From NCBI GenBank assembly GCA_002964805.2, contig PUDQ02000010.1, positions 1,612,001 to 1,676,000 of the forward strand: DNA of 64,000 nucleotides. Reading direction: 5' to 3'. This document shows positions 32,622-42,352 of this stretch, piece after piece. Position 1 is the first letter of the stretch; every line of letters begins with the position of its first letter. The stretch comes from Trametes villosa. Its lineage: Eukaryota; Basidiomycota; Agaricomycetes; Polyporales; Polyporaceae. The position numbers and the translations under genes are program-made. The notes under the pieces are model-generated. The model did no database searches and was not told where the DNA came from. It worked only from the letters and a program-made list of their open reading frames with translations.

Positions 32622-33599
32622 GACGGAGCACGGGCTTGTGCGACGTTGGAACATTGTTTGTTATATCCACGGAGTCAGATTCTGGACGAGCATAATACGG
32701 AGCTATTAACTGGATTGTACGGCGTGTATCTGAGCCCATACGGAGACTGATTCGGGATTCGTTTCTTAGAACAAGTTGTTGCCTTGAATGGTCTCCGGGC
32801 CATGAGAAAGACGTTTGAGTCTTGTTATCGTCGACGTCGCGGTCGTTACCGTTGGCGGCTTGTAGCTTCAACAACCGAAGGCCATCTTATCTAATCTCGC
32901 CAGCTCTTGTGCTGATTCCACTGACCTCAATCACCTTCGAATGCGACCACCAGCCTCTCACCCGGCGGATCCCCAATAAAGCACTATATCTCATCATACG
33001 CCGCCATCTTTAACAGACGGCCGTATCAGCTTCTTATACTGCGACGTCGTGTCTAACATCAAGACGGATCTCTGAGCTACAGCAGAAACCTCTCGAATGG
33101 GAACGAACGCCAATCCGCTCGAGACCGCAAACAGGCCCCACCATACACTCGCGCATCACCGTCGAGGAAGGTTCTGTCTTGATGCAACCAGCTCTTTGCT
33201 CATAGCCCATCAGATCTGACAATGCCGAATAGCAGAAGTCGAGGCAGTCGCATGCACCCTCATGCGCCCCGAGCCAGATGACCGCCCCGAGAGCAGGAAA
33301 TCACAGGATACATCCTATCCGCAGGGCTACTCGTGATGGCTGGGCCTACGCGTGCGCTTGGTCGACGAGGGCTGGTCCATCACGCGGCTCGGACAAAGGT
33401 GCTGTGGTCAACAGTCGTGACGACATTAATGAAGACGTCGAAGTCGATGCGCAACCGAGGCATGTGCAGCGTCTAGGCTTCCAACTTCTATGATGATGTA
33501 GGCCTTGCCGCTGCGGCGCGGAGAATCTTGCGGGGCTTTACTGGCCCACCCTCAAATACGCTCAGACCTCTCTGGGTTCTCCTCGACTACAGGTCAACC
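32622..33599. other. Intergenic region between the lipase and GH71 copy 2
   Basis: About 980 bp. No coding motif, TATA box or repeat was recognised. Confidence 0.4.
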
Positions 33600-35065
33600 A
33601 TGACACGTCTCTTGGGCACGTCTCTGCTCGCCATTCTCTGCACGATCTCCTTGCTATGTCGCCACGCCAGGGCAGACCTCAAGGGAGTCTTTGCTCACTA
33701 CCTGGTAGGCACCTTCACGTTTAGCGTGCACGACGAACTTAACCCTGTAACACCGCCACCGACAGGTCGGTAGCATGGGGGGTTCCGACGAAGCCGTGAA
33801 GGACGTCCAAGACGCTAAGCGGATGAGCTTGGATGCGTTTGCGCTCAACGTCCAGGATCCCTCCGCCTCGTGGGCGACGAATGCCATACAGCTGCTCTTC
33901 AACGCCGCGGCAGCCAACGACTTCAAGCTCTTCTTCTCGTTCGACATGTCCGTGATCGACCAGCCCTCGACCTTCCTCCCCCTCTTCCAGCAGTACCAGA
34001 ACAACCCTGCGTACTACCATCACAACGGCCGCCCGTTCGTCAGCACCTTCAACGGCGGTGCAAAGTCGTTCGGATCGAGCAGCCCGAACGCCGGGTGGCA
34101 GGCGCAGTTCAAGGACGTGTTGTCCCGGAGCGGGATCAACCCCTTCTTCGTGCCAGACTTCGACGACTACGGCGGTGCTTTGTACGATGCGAACTTCTTC
34201 AGGAACTACCCGGTCGTCGACGGCGTTATGAGCTGGGAGAGCGCCTGGCCGGAAGTTTCGGAGGGCCTCGTCAACGTCAGCTCGGCCAAGGACCAGACCG
34301 CCCTGGCGAATGCTCGTGCCGCAGGCAAGGTGTACATGATGCGTATGTCTACTACATGATCGTACTCACATAGTACATTGCTGACACATCGCAGCGCTCT
34401 CGTCTGTCCAGTTTAAGCACATCGATGGGGGTCAAAACTGGTACCGGAAGGGCGAGCTGAACCTTCCGTTGCGCATTGCGCAGGTGCTGGCGCTTCAACC
34501 CGACTTCGTGGAGATCATCACCTGGAACGACTCGGGCGAGAGCCACTACATCGGCAACTGCTGGCCCGAGGCGATCGCCGGCGCGCCCGCCATCCAGGCG
34601 TACTCAAACGGCTACGACCACACGCACTGGCAAGACGTGCTCGCACCGTTCATCGTGGCGTACAAGAAGGGCGCGACGAGCCTGTCCGCCGTAACGCCGT
34701 TTGGCGCGTTTGCTGGGGCGTTCTGGTACCGCCCGCTGCTGAAGACGGCGTCGTGCTCCGGCGACGGCCTCGGCAAGCCCAGCGGGTGGCAGAACGCAGT
34801 GGACGAGGTCGATATCGCGATGCTGCTGCCTGCGACGGCGTCGGGCGTCACGCTGAGGGTGCACAGCGGGGGCAGCGTGGTGGCGACGCTGCCCACGAAG
34901 CCGGGGCTGAACATGGCGTCGGTGCCGATTCGCACGGGAGCACAGCGGATCGAGCTGGTGGCGGCGGATGGCACGATCATGGGCGCGGGGAGCAGTACGC
35001 AGGATGTGGTGGCGGACACGGGTGGGATATGCAACTTTAACTATCAGGTTGTGCACATAGCTTGA
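33600..35065 (+). CDS. Secreted GH71 alpha-1,3-glucanase (mutanase), copy 2
   Basis: The ATG at 33600 starts a signal peptide (GTSLLAILCTISLLC...RA) followed by ADLKGVFAHYL. Exons correspond one to one with copy 1, with introns after HYL (about 33703-33766) and after KVYMM (about 34344-34394). Motifs include DFDDYG, MSWESAWPE, FKHIDGGQ and ITWNDSGESHYIG. The C-terminal beta-rich domain ends CNFNYQV. About 450 residues. Compared with copy 1 it is clearly homologous throughout but differs at many positions, so the duplication is not very recent. The lipase gene between the copies means either duplication with intervening DNA or later insertion of the lipase. Expected substrate is wall alpha-1,3-glucan. 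Confidence 0.92.
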
Positions 35066-35423
35066 GCAGAGGCTGCTACTGGGGGGTTCGCTCGAACGAT
35101 GGTACCGCGATGCATATAAAATCATTTGTCATTGACAGGAAATATGGTAGCAGCCCTAGAGCTTCGGAGGCGCTCACTCCCAGCTACAAGCTCTTTACAC
35201 TTGTGGGGCCCGAGGTATTTTTGAGGGACTTTAAGAGGTATTGAGGCGGTTGCGGTCTGCGTTCGGAGTTTTCCGAGGTGAGTTGGATCGTCCCACCATG
35301 TTTGCATCACTACAACATCCGAGCCGCCGTTTGCACACGATGAATTCTCTCGGGTGAGGTTAATTCACGACCTCAAATGCACACGCTCAGTGGCGAGAGC
35401 GTTCTCTCACACTGGTCTACACG
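35066..35423. other. Short intergenic region
   Basis: About 360 bp between GH71 copy 2 and the F-box-like gene. Nothing recognised. Confidence 0.4.
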
Positions 35424-37106
35424 ATGCCGGCTCTCCTGTCGCTCGATGACGACTCGCTACAGCTGATCATTTCAGAACTCGATCTACTCGACGCCCTCTG
35501 CCTCTCTCTGACATGCAAGGAGTTGCATGAGCTGGCCTACAGGCAATTCTTGGTCAGCGTCGAGCTCCTCAGCCCAACGCGAGTCAGGAAATTCCGGCGG
35601 TGGATCGAAGGTGCGAAACAGCGCGATGAGTTCGGGACGCGCACCAAGCACCTCCGCTTCTGGGCCGGGTCGAACATGGTCGTTCATCGCGGAGACGGAA
35701 CCATGGTAGACATCCAGTCGAAGGTGGCGGACGTCATCACGGCTGCGCGGAACGTCCGAGACCTCCGTCTCAACCCTTACCTCCTGCTCTACCGCAAGAC
35801 TTGCGTCGGCGCAGCTATCTGCACGCTAAAACATCTGGTCCGGCTGCATCTCGGGAGCTACGATGATGCCGCCCTTAACACTCTACGGACGCTAGAATGC
35901 CCTCTAAGGTATCTGAAGTTGTCCATGGACAGCTATCTTCTCACCATGCGGGTGGAGACGCCATGTCTAGCCCAGGTCCTATCGTCTATCAGCCACCTTC
36001 GCCGCTCCCTCCATACCCTCGAAGTACACACAACCCCCCGCATCGCGCAAGACTCAGTAGCCGACTCAGAGATCCACCCCTTCCGGGCTGTCCGCGTTCT
36101 CAGACTGATCCACCCGAGCAGCATCCCCTTCGACCTCTACTCCCTGTTCCCGGCCGCAGAACTCATCGCGACGTCTGCAACTGAGGCTGTCCCGTCTTTC
36201 GAAGACGCAGTGCTGCAGCGACTCGAACACCTGGAGGCTCGCCCCTCGGAGGTGTGTGCACACCACGGCCGCTTTCCGAGGGTCTCGTACCTCCACCTCC
36301 TCGGGTGCGCGACGCAGGCCATGATGTGTGGTCGAGGTGGTCAATACGTGGAGGCCATCAGTAACGTCGCCCCCCGTGGCCTGTCCTTCACAGTCAACAT
36401 TGGGCGCGTAGGGGAGGAGGTCTGGTCGAACGTCGCCGAGGCTGCGCCGGCCTTGAGATGTCTCATGGTGGCACTACGCCTGTCGCGGCCGCGGGCGTTC
36501 GAACTACTCGGCCTTCCTCGCTCTATTGCGGACGTCACGACCATGTTGACGCATGTTCTGGTATGTGCTTGCAGTTCCGGGTTCATGTAGGACATGACTT
36601 CTGAGGCTGTTCTGTGATAGGAAGAGCTAGCGGCGTGTGCAGCTCAGCTCTCGCAGGTGTCTTGCCTCTGCGTGGTTCTCGAGCACCAGCACTCCTACAT
36701 CACTGCCGCCCTCGACGGTCTACACGACATCGACGTCAACGACCCCGGTCCCCCTAACCTCAGCGTGCTCACGCGCGCCACGCATACCTTCGTTCGACAG
36801 GTCGCGAGCGCAATGCCCTTTTTGACGTACGTCGGACTCGCTCAGCTCCAGGCCGGGTATACGCAGGACACGTTGATTCGCGATCCGGGCGTCCACGGCT
36901 GGCGAGACGACAAGTACGACATGGCTTTGCTGGGAGGGGATGCGGGGTTGGAGGGCAGGTCGGCCTTCATCGCTGGGGATGCGAAGGATGCGCTGTGGTG
37001 GAAGAAGGCTGGGGGCGAGGAAGGACACCGACTCGAAGTCGTTTCGACAAGCGAGGCTCAGGATGCCTGGTGTACGTTGATAGACGGAAAGCCGGATAGT
37101 TCCTGA
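35424..37106 (+). CDS. F-box-like protein
   Basis: The ATG at 35424 opens a roughly 535-residue protein with one intron (about 36561-36620). Residues 1-45 read as an F-box: LLSLDDDSLQLIISELDLLD, then ALCLSLTCKELHELAY. This is the Skp1-binding helix pattern seen in the large basidiomycete F-box families. The rest has spaced Leu/hydrophobic segments (LRLNPYLLLY, LKHLVRLHLGSYDD, LRYLKLSMDSYLL) like irregular leucine-rich repeats, probably the substrate-binding part. The C-terminal 150 residues carry no motif I know. Likely a substrate adaptor of an SCF ubiquitin ligase. The specific target is unknown. Confidence 0.65.
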
Positions 37107-37670
37107 TTATAGGGAAGAGGTGAGCTGTCTGTACGATATCTTGGTATGCGATAGCTGGACCAGGTTCACCGTAATAGTTAGTGGCGACCTGCGGCGACTC
37201 ATGAACTTGCAAAGGGATAGCGTGACTCGCCCTAGCGCTGGATGTAAGCAAGGTGCTGTGTTTGTGGATTACGCCTGAATATACGGATAGGACTCATCCT
37301 ATGGTCCACATTCCCGGCTAGCCAAAGTGCTTTGAGGGTGTTCGACAATACGATAGAGCGCACAGAAGCCGAGGAAACGCAAGCTGCTGGATGTACCTCT
37401 CGGTGCCAGGGTTTGCTTGCTCGCAGTCGAAAATCATATCCACGATTCGACCAATGAACAGCGAGAAGCAAAACGCGTTCTAGGCCCTAAGGTATTCCGG
37501 CTCTCAATGCCATAACGAGAGTGAGAGGCTGACATTCCGAGGTTGAGCTGGTCAGAATCGAAAGTCGGGTACATAAGGCGCGAGCCCGCGCAGGCTAGCA
37601 CCTCACCTACTACATTCCCCCCCACTACATACCCCCACTACACCCCACTATAACCCCCCCCCCTTCCACA
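37107..37670. other. Intergenic region ending in a C-rich promoter tract
   Basis: About 560 bp. From about 37615 to 37670 the plus strand is C/A-rich with a run of ten or more C, directly before the next ATG. Confidence 0.4.
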
Positions 37671-38222
37671 ATGCCTTCCCCCAACGTTATGGTGTGGTCT
37701 ATTGACGCTGAGGCTGGTCCTCAGTACATTTACAGACGGCCCCGCGCGCCCCGCGCGCCGGAGCCGCCCCGCGAGCTCGAGGAGATGCGCACGAAGCCGA
37801 AGCGCGCGGCCTACGTCCCGAAGGCGCCCAAGGCGACGCTCGCCGACAAGGTCGCCCTCGCGAAGCGCGCGGTCCTCGCCTCCGCCGCGGTCAAGGCGAC
37901 GACGGACGCGTACTACGACCTGCGCGTGAAGAGCGCACGGCCCTCCGACGACGCCGCGGCGCGCCACGAGGCGAAGAAGGCGCGCATCGCGCTGCTCGAC
38001 GACGTGCGCCGGCTGCCGCTCGACTGGGTGCCCATCCCCGGGTACGCGGAGGAGTGCGCGGGCGTGCGCACGATCCCGCTCGAGGTCGCGCAGGGGCTGG
38101 GGGAGTACGTCGCGCATCGGGCGTTCCCGATCGAGACGGCGCGGGGGGCGGACCCGATGGGGCCCGGCGGGGTGTGCGCGGTGGACGTGGGTCGGGCCAG
38201 GAAGCTCCTGCAGCTTCTCTGA
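37671..38222 (+). CDS. Small basic hypothetical protein (183 aa)
   Basis: A single-exon frame from ATG 37671 to the stop at 38220-38222, strikingly G+C-rich in third positions, which supports coding. The protein is Ala/Arg/Lys-rich. The N-terminus has a PRAPRAPEPPRELEEMR proline patch; the middle is a basic helix (KRAVLASAAVKATTDAYYDL); and the C-terminal half has a folded look (LDWVPIPGYAEECAG, then VCAVDVGRARKLLQLL). No family recognised, no signal peptide, no membrane helix. Antisense frames over the same bases are shadows of the strong codon bias. Confidence 0.55.
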   Translation: MPSPNVMVWSIDAEAGPQYIYRRPRAPRAPEPPRELEEMRTKPKRAAYVPKAPKATLADKVALAKRAVLASAAVKATTDAYYDLRVKSARPSDDAAARHEAKKARIALLDDVRRLPLDWVPIPGYAEECAGVRTIPLEVAQGLGEYVAHRAFPIETARGADPMGPGGVCAVDVGRARKLLQLL

Positions 38223-38783
38223 GCGCCGCGCTCGCGTCGGGTATGCTTCGTTTTGGTGTCGTGTGCTGCGGGGATGTGGGGTGTTCGGTGGCAAGGCTGG
38301 GCACTCGAGGGAGGGAGTCATGGCCCGTTGGACCTGATGTCTGCTGCGCCCCGACACTGGCTTGGGCTTGGAGGATTGTCGCATGCATCATGAGTTCTGC
38401 TGATCATTTTGGTCGTGCAGCTTTCTTTTCAGCTAGGTACCATCGACGGATCAAGACTCACCACGGCGGGCAGGGCGCAAGATTTCAAGACTTCAAGACC
38501 TCGAGGGCGCGGCCGCGCATGGGTCGGCAAGCCCCAAGGGAGGGCCTGATCAGCCTCGTGAACTTGGTCAGCTTCGCACTTCCCCGGAATTTTTTCCACC
38601 TTCGTCGGCTTCGTGCTGGCCTTGCCTCCCGGTCTCGTGGACGTGGTCGTTTTTGTATGCTTGCTCGCGATATTGATGATGATGTATGATGGTTTCATTC
38701 GACTGCTGCACTGTACACGAACCTACACCGCGCGGAACAATATGTATAAACACGCTCTCGCCTAGGCGAGCTGCGATATCCAA
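38223..38783. other. Convergent intergenic region
   Basis: About 560 bp between the stop of the small basic protein (plus) and the stop of the OLA1 gene (minus). No feature recognised. Confidence 0.4.
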
Positions 38784-40808
38784 TTATGCGCCCGACTTCC
38801 AGTATGCGATGTCGCCGTCGATCACTGCAGCAGGTTGTCAGCCAAGACGCAGGGGGTGACCAAGGAATTGACTCACTCTCGTACGGCTTTCCTTGTTGTC
38901 GGAGCTTGCCGGCGGCCTTGACCGCGGCTTCGCTCCCGTACTCGCGCAGGTCCTCATAGCTCATGATCTCACCACACACAAACTTGTTCTCGAAGTCCGA
39001 GCTACGAAGCGTCGTCAGTGATTTCATCCCGGATGGCTATATACACAATGCTTACTGGATGACACCGGCCGCCTGTGGCGCCTTGGTTCCCTTGCGGATA
39101 GTCCACGCGCGTACCTCGTCCGGACCGCAGGTGAAGTAACGGATGAGCTCGAGACTGGAGTAGCCGGCCTGCGTGATCTTGCCGAGCGCGCTGGTAGTGC
39201 CGATCTTCGCCTCTTCCTCCTTGCGCTCCTCGTCGGACAAGTTCACGAGGCGTTCCTCGAGCGCGACGGAGAAGGGAATGAGCGGGTCACCGGGGTTGTG
39301 CTCGTCGATCCAGGCCTTGATCTTCGGAAGCCTGAGAGGAACGGCGTGAGCATTTATGAGACATCCGGGAAGCGAGAGGTCATACCACTTGTTCTTCTTG
39401 CGGATGTAGTCCCGTTCGCTGAGGTTCACGAGGTAGGTGACGGGCTTGGCGGTGAGGAGCTGGAGGCCGTTAACGACATCGATCTACGCAAAACATCAAG
39501 TCAGCGACTGGTGAAATGGTCGGTGCAGGAATGCGGAGATCAGAACAAGAATATTCTCATGGGCATATTGGGGCGTTACTCCCGCCTCGACGAGCTGGGT
39601 TATCGAGCCTTGGGCTCTTTGTCATCACACAAGATGGGCTATTAGAGCATTTATCGGGCAGGATAATCACCTAGAAGGGGAGTTGCGATCAGCGTCGGAA
39701 TGCAAGGTTGAAGATCCAGACGAAGGAACGAATAAGGAAGTGTAAAGAGAAGAGTCAGAGGGATCCGAGATCTCATAGGCATAATGGGGCGTTACTCCCG
39801 CCGTCGACGAGCTGGGTTATCGAGCGTAGGTGCTCTTTGTCATCATAAGAGAGAAGGGTGTGTACTGTAAAATTTCCTCGAAGCAGTAACACGTACCTCT
39901 TTGTTGTTCCAGTCGCCCTTGCGCACGTCCTTGTTCTGCTTCGTCAGGACGTCGTAGATCTTCTCGACGGTGGCGATCTCCTCCTTCCTCGCCTTGTCAG
40001 CCAGGCTGCTGCTGCCAAGCGAGCGACCGGTCTTCTTGAGGCCTTCGAGGTGCTTCTCAACCCACTCGATGTCCTTTAGGCGAAGCTCGGTGGAGATGAT
40101 CTCCATGTCGCGGCACGGGTCGACGTCACCCTCGACGTGGATGACCTCGGCATCGTCGAAGGCACGGACGACCTGGAAGATACCGTCGACGGCGCGGACA
40201 TGCGACAAGAAGGCGTTGCCGAGACCAGCACCTGTTGACGCGCCCTGTATGCGGATTCAGTCAATACGTAGGAAGTGATTGGAACAGAAATACTGACCGC
40301 GGTGAGACCAGCGATATCAATGCACGTCAGGAAGGCAGGGATCCTGGATGCAGGCTTGTAGAGGTCGCAGAGCCATTCGAAGCGAGGATCGGGGACGGGG
40401 ATACGCGCTTCCTACAACGAGAACATGAGCGACGTGTAAAACTTTTCACGGACGACCGTGCATCGAATACTGCTGGCAAGTGCCACGTATTCGCTGGCAC
40501 AGTAAGGTGACACTTACCTCAGGGTTGATAGTAGCGTAGGGGAAGTTAGCGGCTTTCCCGAGGTCTGGCAATCCAGGAGGTTAATTCGCGCTCGCGTCAC
40601 GCGTTTCCGTGGAAGTACCGACCTGTTTTCGACAGCGTGTTGAAGAACGAGGACTTTCCTACGTTCGGGACACCTAAAGACGCGTCAAGGTGACTTACAG
40701 CGGCAACAAGACTGATAACTGGAACAGACCTACGATACCGATCTTCAGGTTGTTTCCCGGCCTCCCGAGAAGGATCTTCTTCTCTGCGACGGCCTTCTTC
40801 GGCGGCAT
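38784..40808 (-). CDS. OLA1: Obg-like ATPase 1 (OLA1/YchF family)
   Basis: Conserved cytosolic translation-associated ATPase; binds ribosomes and acts in stress and protein homeostasis. ATG 40808, TAA 38784-38786, about 390 residues in at least eight exons. Seen: NLKIGIVG joined over an intron to [16 protein letters not shown] (P-loop), [21 protein letters not shown] (G3-type), [20 protein letters not shown], a coiled-coil arm, and [18 protein letters not shown]. The NxxE-type residues in place of NKxD are what give this family ATP rather than GTP preference. The TGS domain follows ([19 protein letters not shown]) and the end [12 protein letters not shown]. All key residues are intact. One intron (39484-39896, 413 bp) is far longer than the rest and holds an internal direct repeat. 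Confidence 0.95.
39555..39627 (+). repeat. Direct repeat unit 1 inside the long OLA1 intron
   Basis: About 73 bp sharing most bases with 39771-39846, 216 bp downstream. Shared cores include GGGGCGTTACTCCCGCC, TCGACGAGCTGGGTTATCG and GCTCTTTGTCATCA, with a few substitutions and small gaps. Confidence 0.85.
39771..39846 (+). repeat. Direct repeat unit 2 inside the long OLA1 intron
   Basis: Second copy of the unit at 39555-39627. The divergence (single-base changes plus one- to three-base gaps) indicates an older duplication within the intron. Confidence 0.85.
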
Positions 40809-41220
40809 TGCTGACCTCTTTTTAGCTTGAAGTGCGCTGGATGTGTGGAACGCGCTACGGAGGGCGTGGAGGGGGCCCTGTCCGCGATATGCGAGAAGGG
40901 GAGATGGTGGATGAGAGAGAGAAGGACGCAGGGCGAAAAGGAGCAGACATCGATCAAGCTGCATCGAATTTTCGGCGGACGACTCGTGAGCAAACTCAGA
41001 AAAAGAGTGCAGGTCGCGATTCTGAGATTGCGCGGAGTCCGAATCGTTAGAGATCTCGCCTATCAGCTTAGCTCGGCAGTGCTCGGCATGCGTTCATTCT
41101 TAGCTACACGACGTTTCTCGCACTCGCCCAGCTCCACTCGACTGCGTCCACGGCAAGCAACGCGACGTCCTTGCCCTCCAACCGCCACCACTCCAGGCTC
41201 GGCAGCCGACGACCCTTACG
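40809..41220. promoter_or_regulatory. Divergent promoter region of OLA1 and a secreted-protein gene
   Basis: About 410 bp lie between the OLA1 ATG (minus) and the secreted-protein ATG (plus), so the two promoters must share this space. No TATA box was seen on either strand. Confidence 0.5.
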
Positions 41221-41914
41221 ATGAGCCCCTTCACGTTCTTCGCCGCTCTCCTCGCGCTCTGTGCGGTCTCTGTGCGCGCCCAGACAGTTACGACCACCGA
41301 CGCGTGAGTTATGGCGCCTCGCTCACACCTGCGGCTGGCTGACAGAACTTATTCCCCTTGCAGGCTAGGCCAGACGGTCATTGAATTCATCACGATCGAC
41401 CCCTTGCAAGGTCTGCCTACCACTCAGATATTGTGCGTACTCCTTACTGCATGCATCAAATGCCTCTCCTCAAATATCCTCCAGACAAACTGTTACCACG
41501 GCGGCTGCTACGACTGCCCCAGACGGCCAGCAAGGCCCAGTAGGACAGCCCGCACCCACGCAAGCCAATGCCGGACCCACTATCTACACGTACACCACTA
41601 CCAATGCCGGTGGTAAGCCAGCCGCCTGCACATCTGTCCCCAGTATCTGATGATTTGCTATCCTCCCTTCAGGTGACACGGTTGCGGTCGTAGACACCTT
41701 CACCCCTACCTTCGTAACGACGAGCACCTGGGTTAGCGCACCGGCGGGGACTGTCCTGGACTACAGCTCATGGCGCGGCCTCGTCGGCACGAACACCGTC
41801 GCCCCCGAAATCAGCGCTGCCTCCCCGCGGTGGACCCTCCAACACAAATGGCTGGGCATTGCGACGGGCGTGGGTGCCGGCGTGGTCGGCGGCGCGTGGC
41901 TTGTCCTGGCTTGA
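41221..41914 (+). CDS. Small secreted Thr/Ala-rich protein, possibly membrane- or GPI-anchored
   Basis: The ATG at 41221 is chosen because it gives a clean signal peptide (MSPFTFFAALLALCAVSVRA, then QT). Four exons; introns near 41305-41364, 41431-41486 and 41612-41672 restore frame. About 175 residues. The mature part is rich in Thr, Ala, Val and Gln, with TVTTAAATTAPDGQQG and TIYTYTTTNAGG, typical of O-glycosylated surface proteins. The C-terminus is a hydrophobic segment (WLGIATGVGAGVVGGAWLVL), which could be a GPI-attachment tail or a membrane helix. Similar small Thr-rich anchored proteins are common in basidiomycetes without known function. An upstream ATG at 41092 is in a frame that lacks a signal sequence. 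Confidence 0.65.
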
Positions 41915-42352
41915 CGCGAGGACGACAGCTATAGACACTCGGATGACGGACTGCCTGGACGATTCTATTCCACACGGCGGATGCTGTATATACACATACT
42001 ATTTTTGACGACCCCCTTACGAACACTTGTTACTATTTTCCGCCGTTGTAGCCAGACCCCTTGTACTCATTACCGCCTTCGCTGCGCCGCGATGTCGAGC
42101 TTAGAATAGAGACGCGTCCGTGCAAAGCAAATCTCCGTGCCGCGTGATCGACACGCGTCGAGGAAGCGCCCGGTGTAAGTCGCTTCAGTGGGCGTCTATG
42201 GCGTCCTTGGCTTACGGAGCCGGCGGCTGCGACTTGGAATCGTTCAGCCACCCGCCGCCTCCAGGAAGTGACTCTGGAGTCTGTGTTCTCCTACGGGGCC
42301 CGAGTCCTGCTCAAGCGACTTCACCCACCTATATGATACCTTGGAAATAGTC
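41915..42352. other. Intergenic region upstream of the OPT transporter
   Basis: About 440 bp. It may contain the transporter's real start, since its first exon is poorly resolved. No promoter motif was recognised. Confidence 0.35.
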
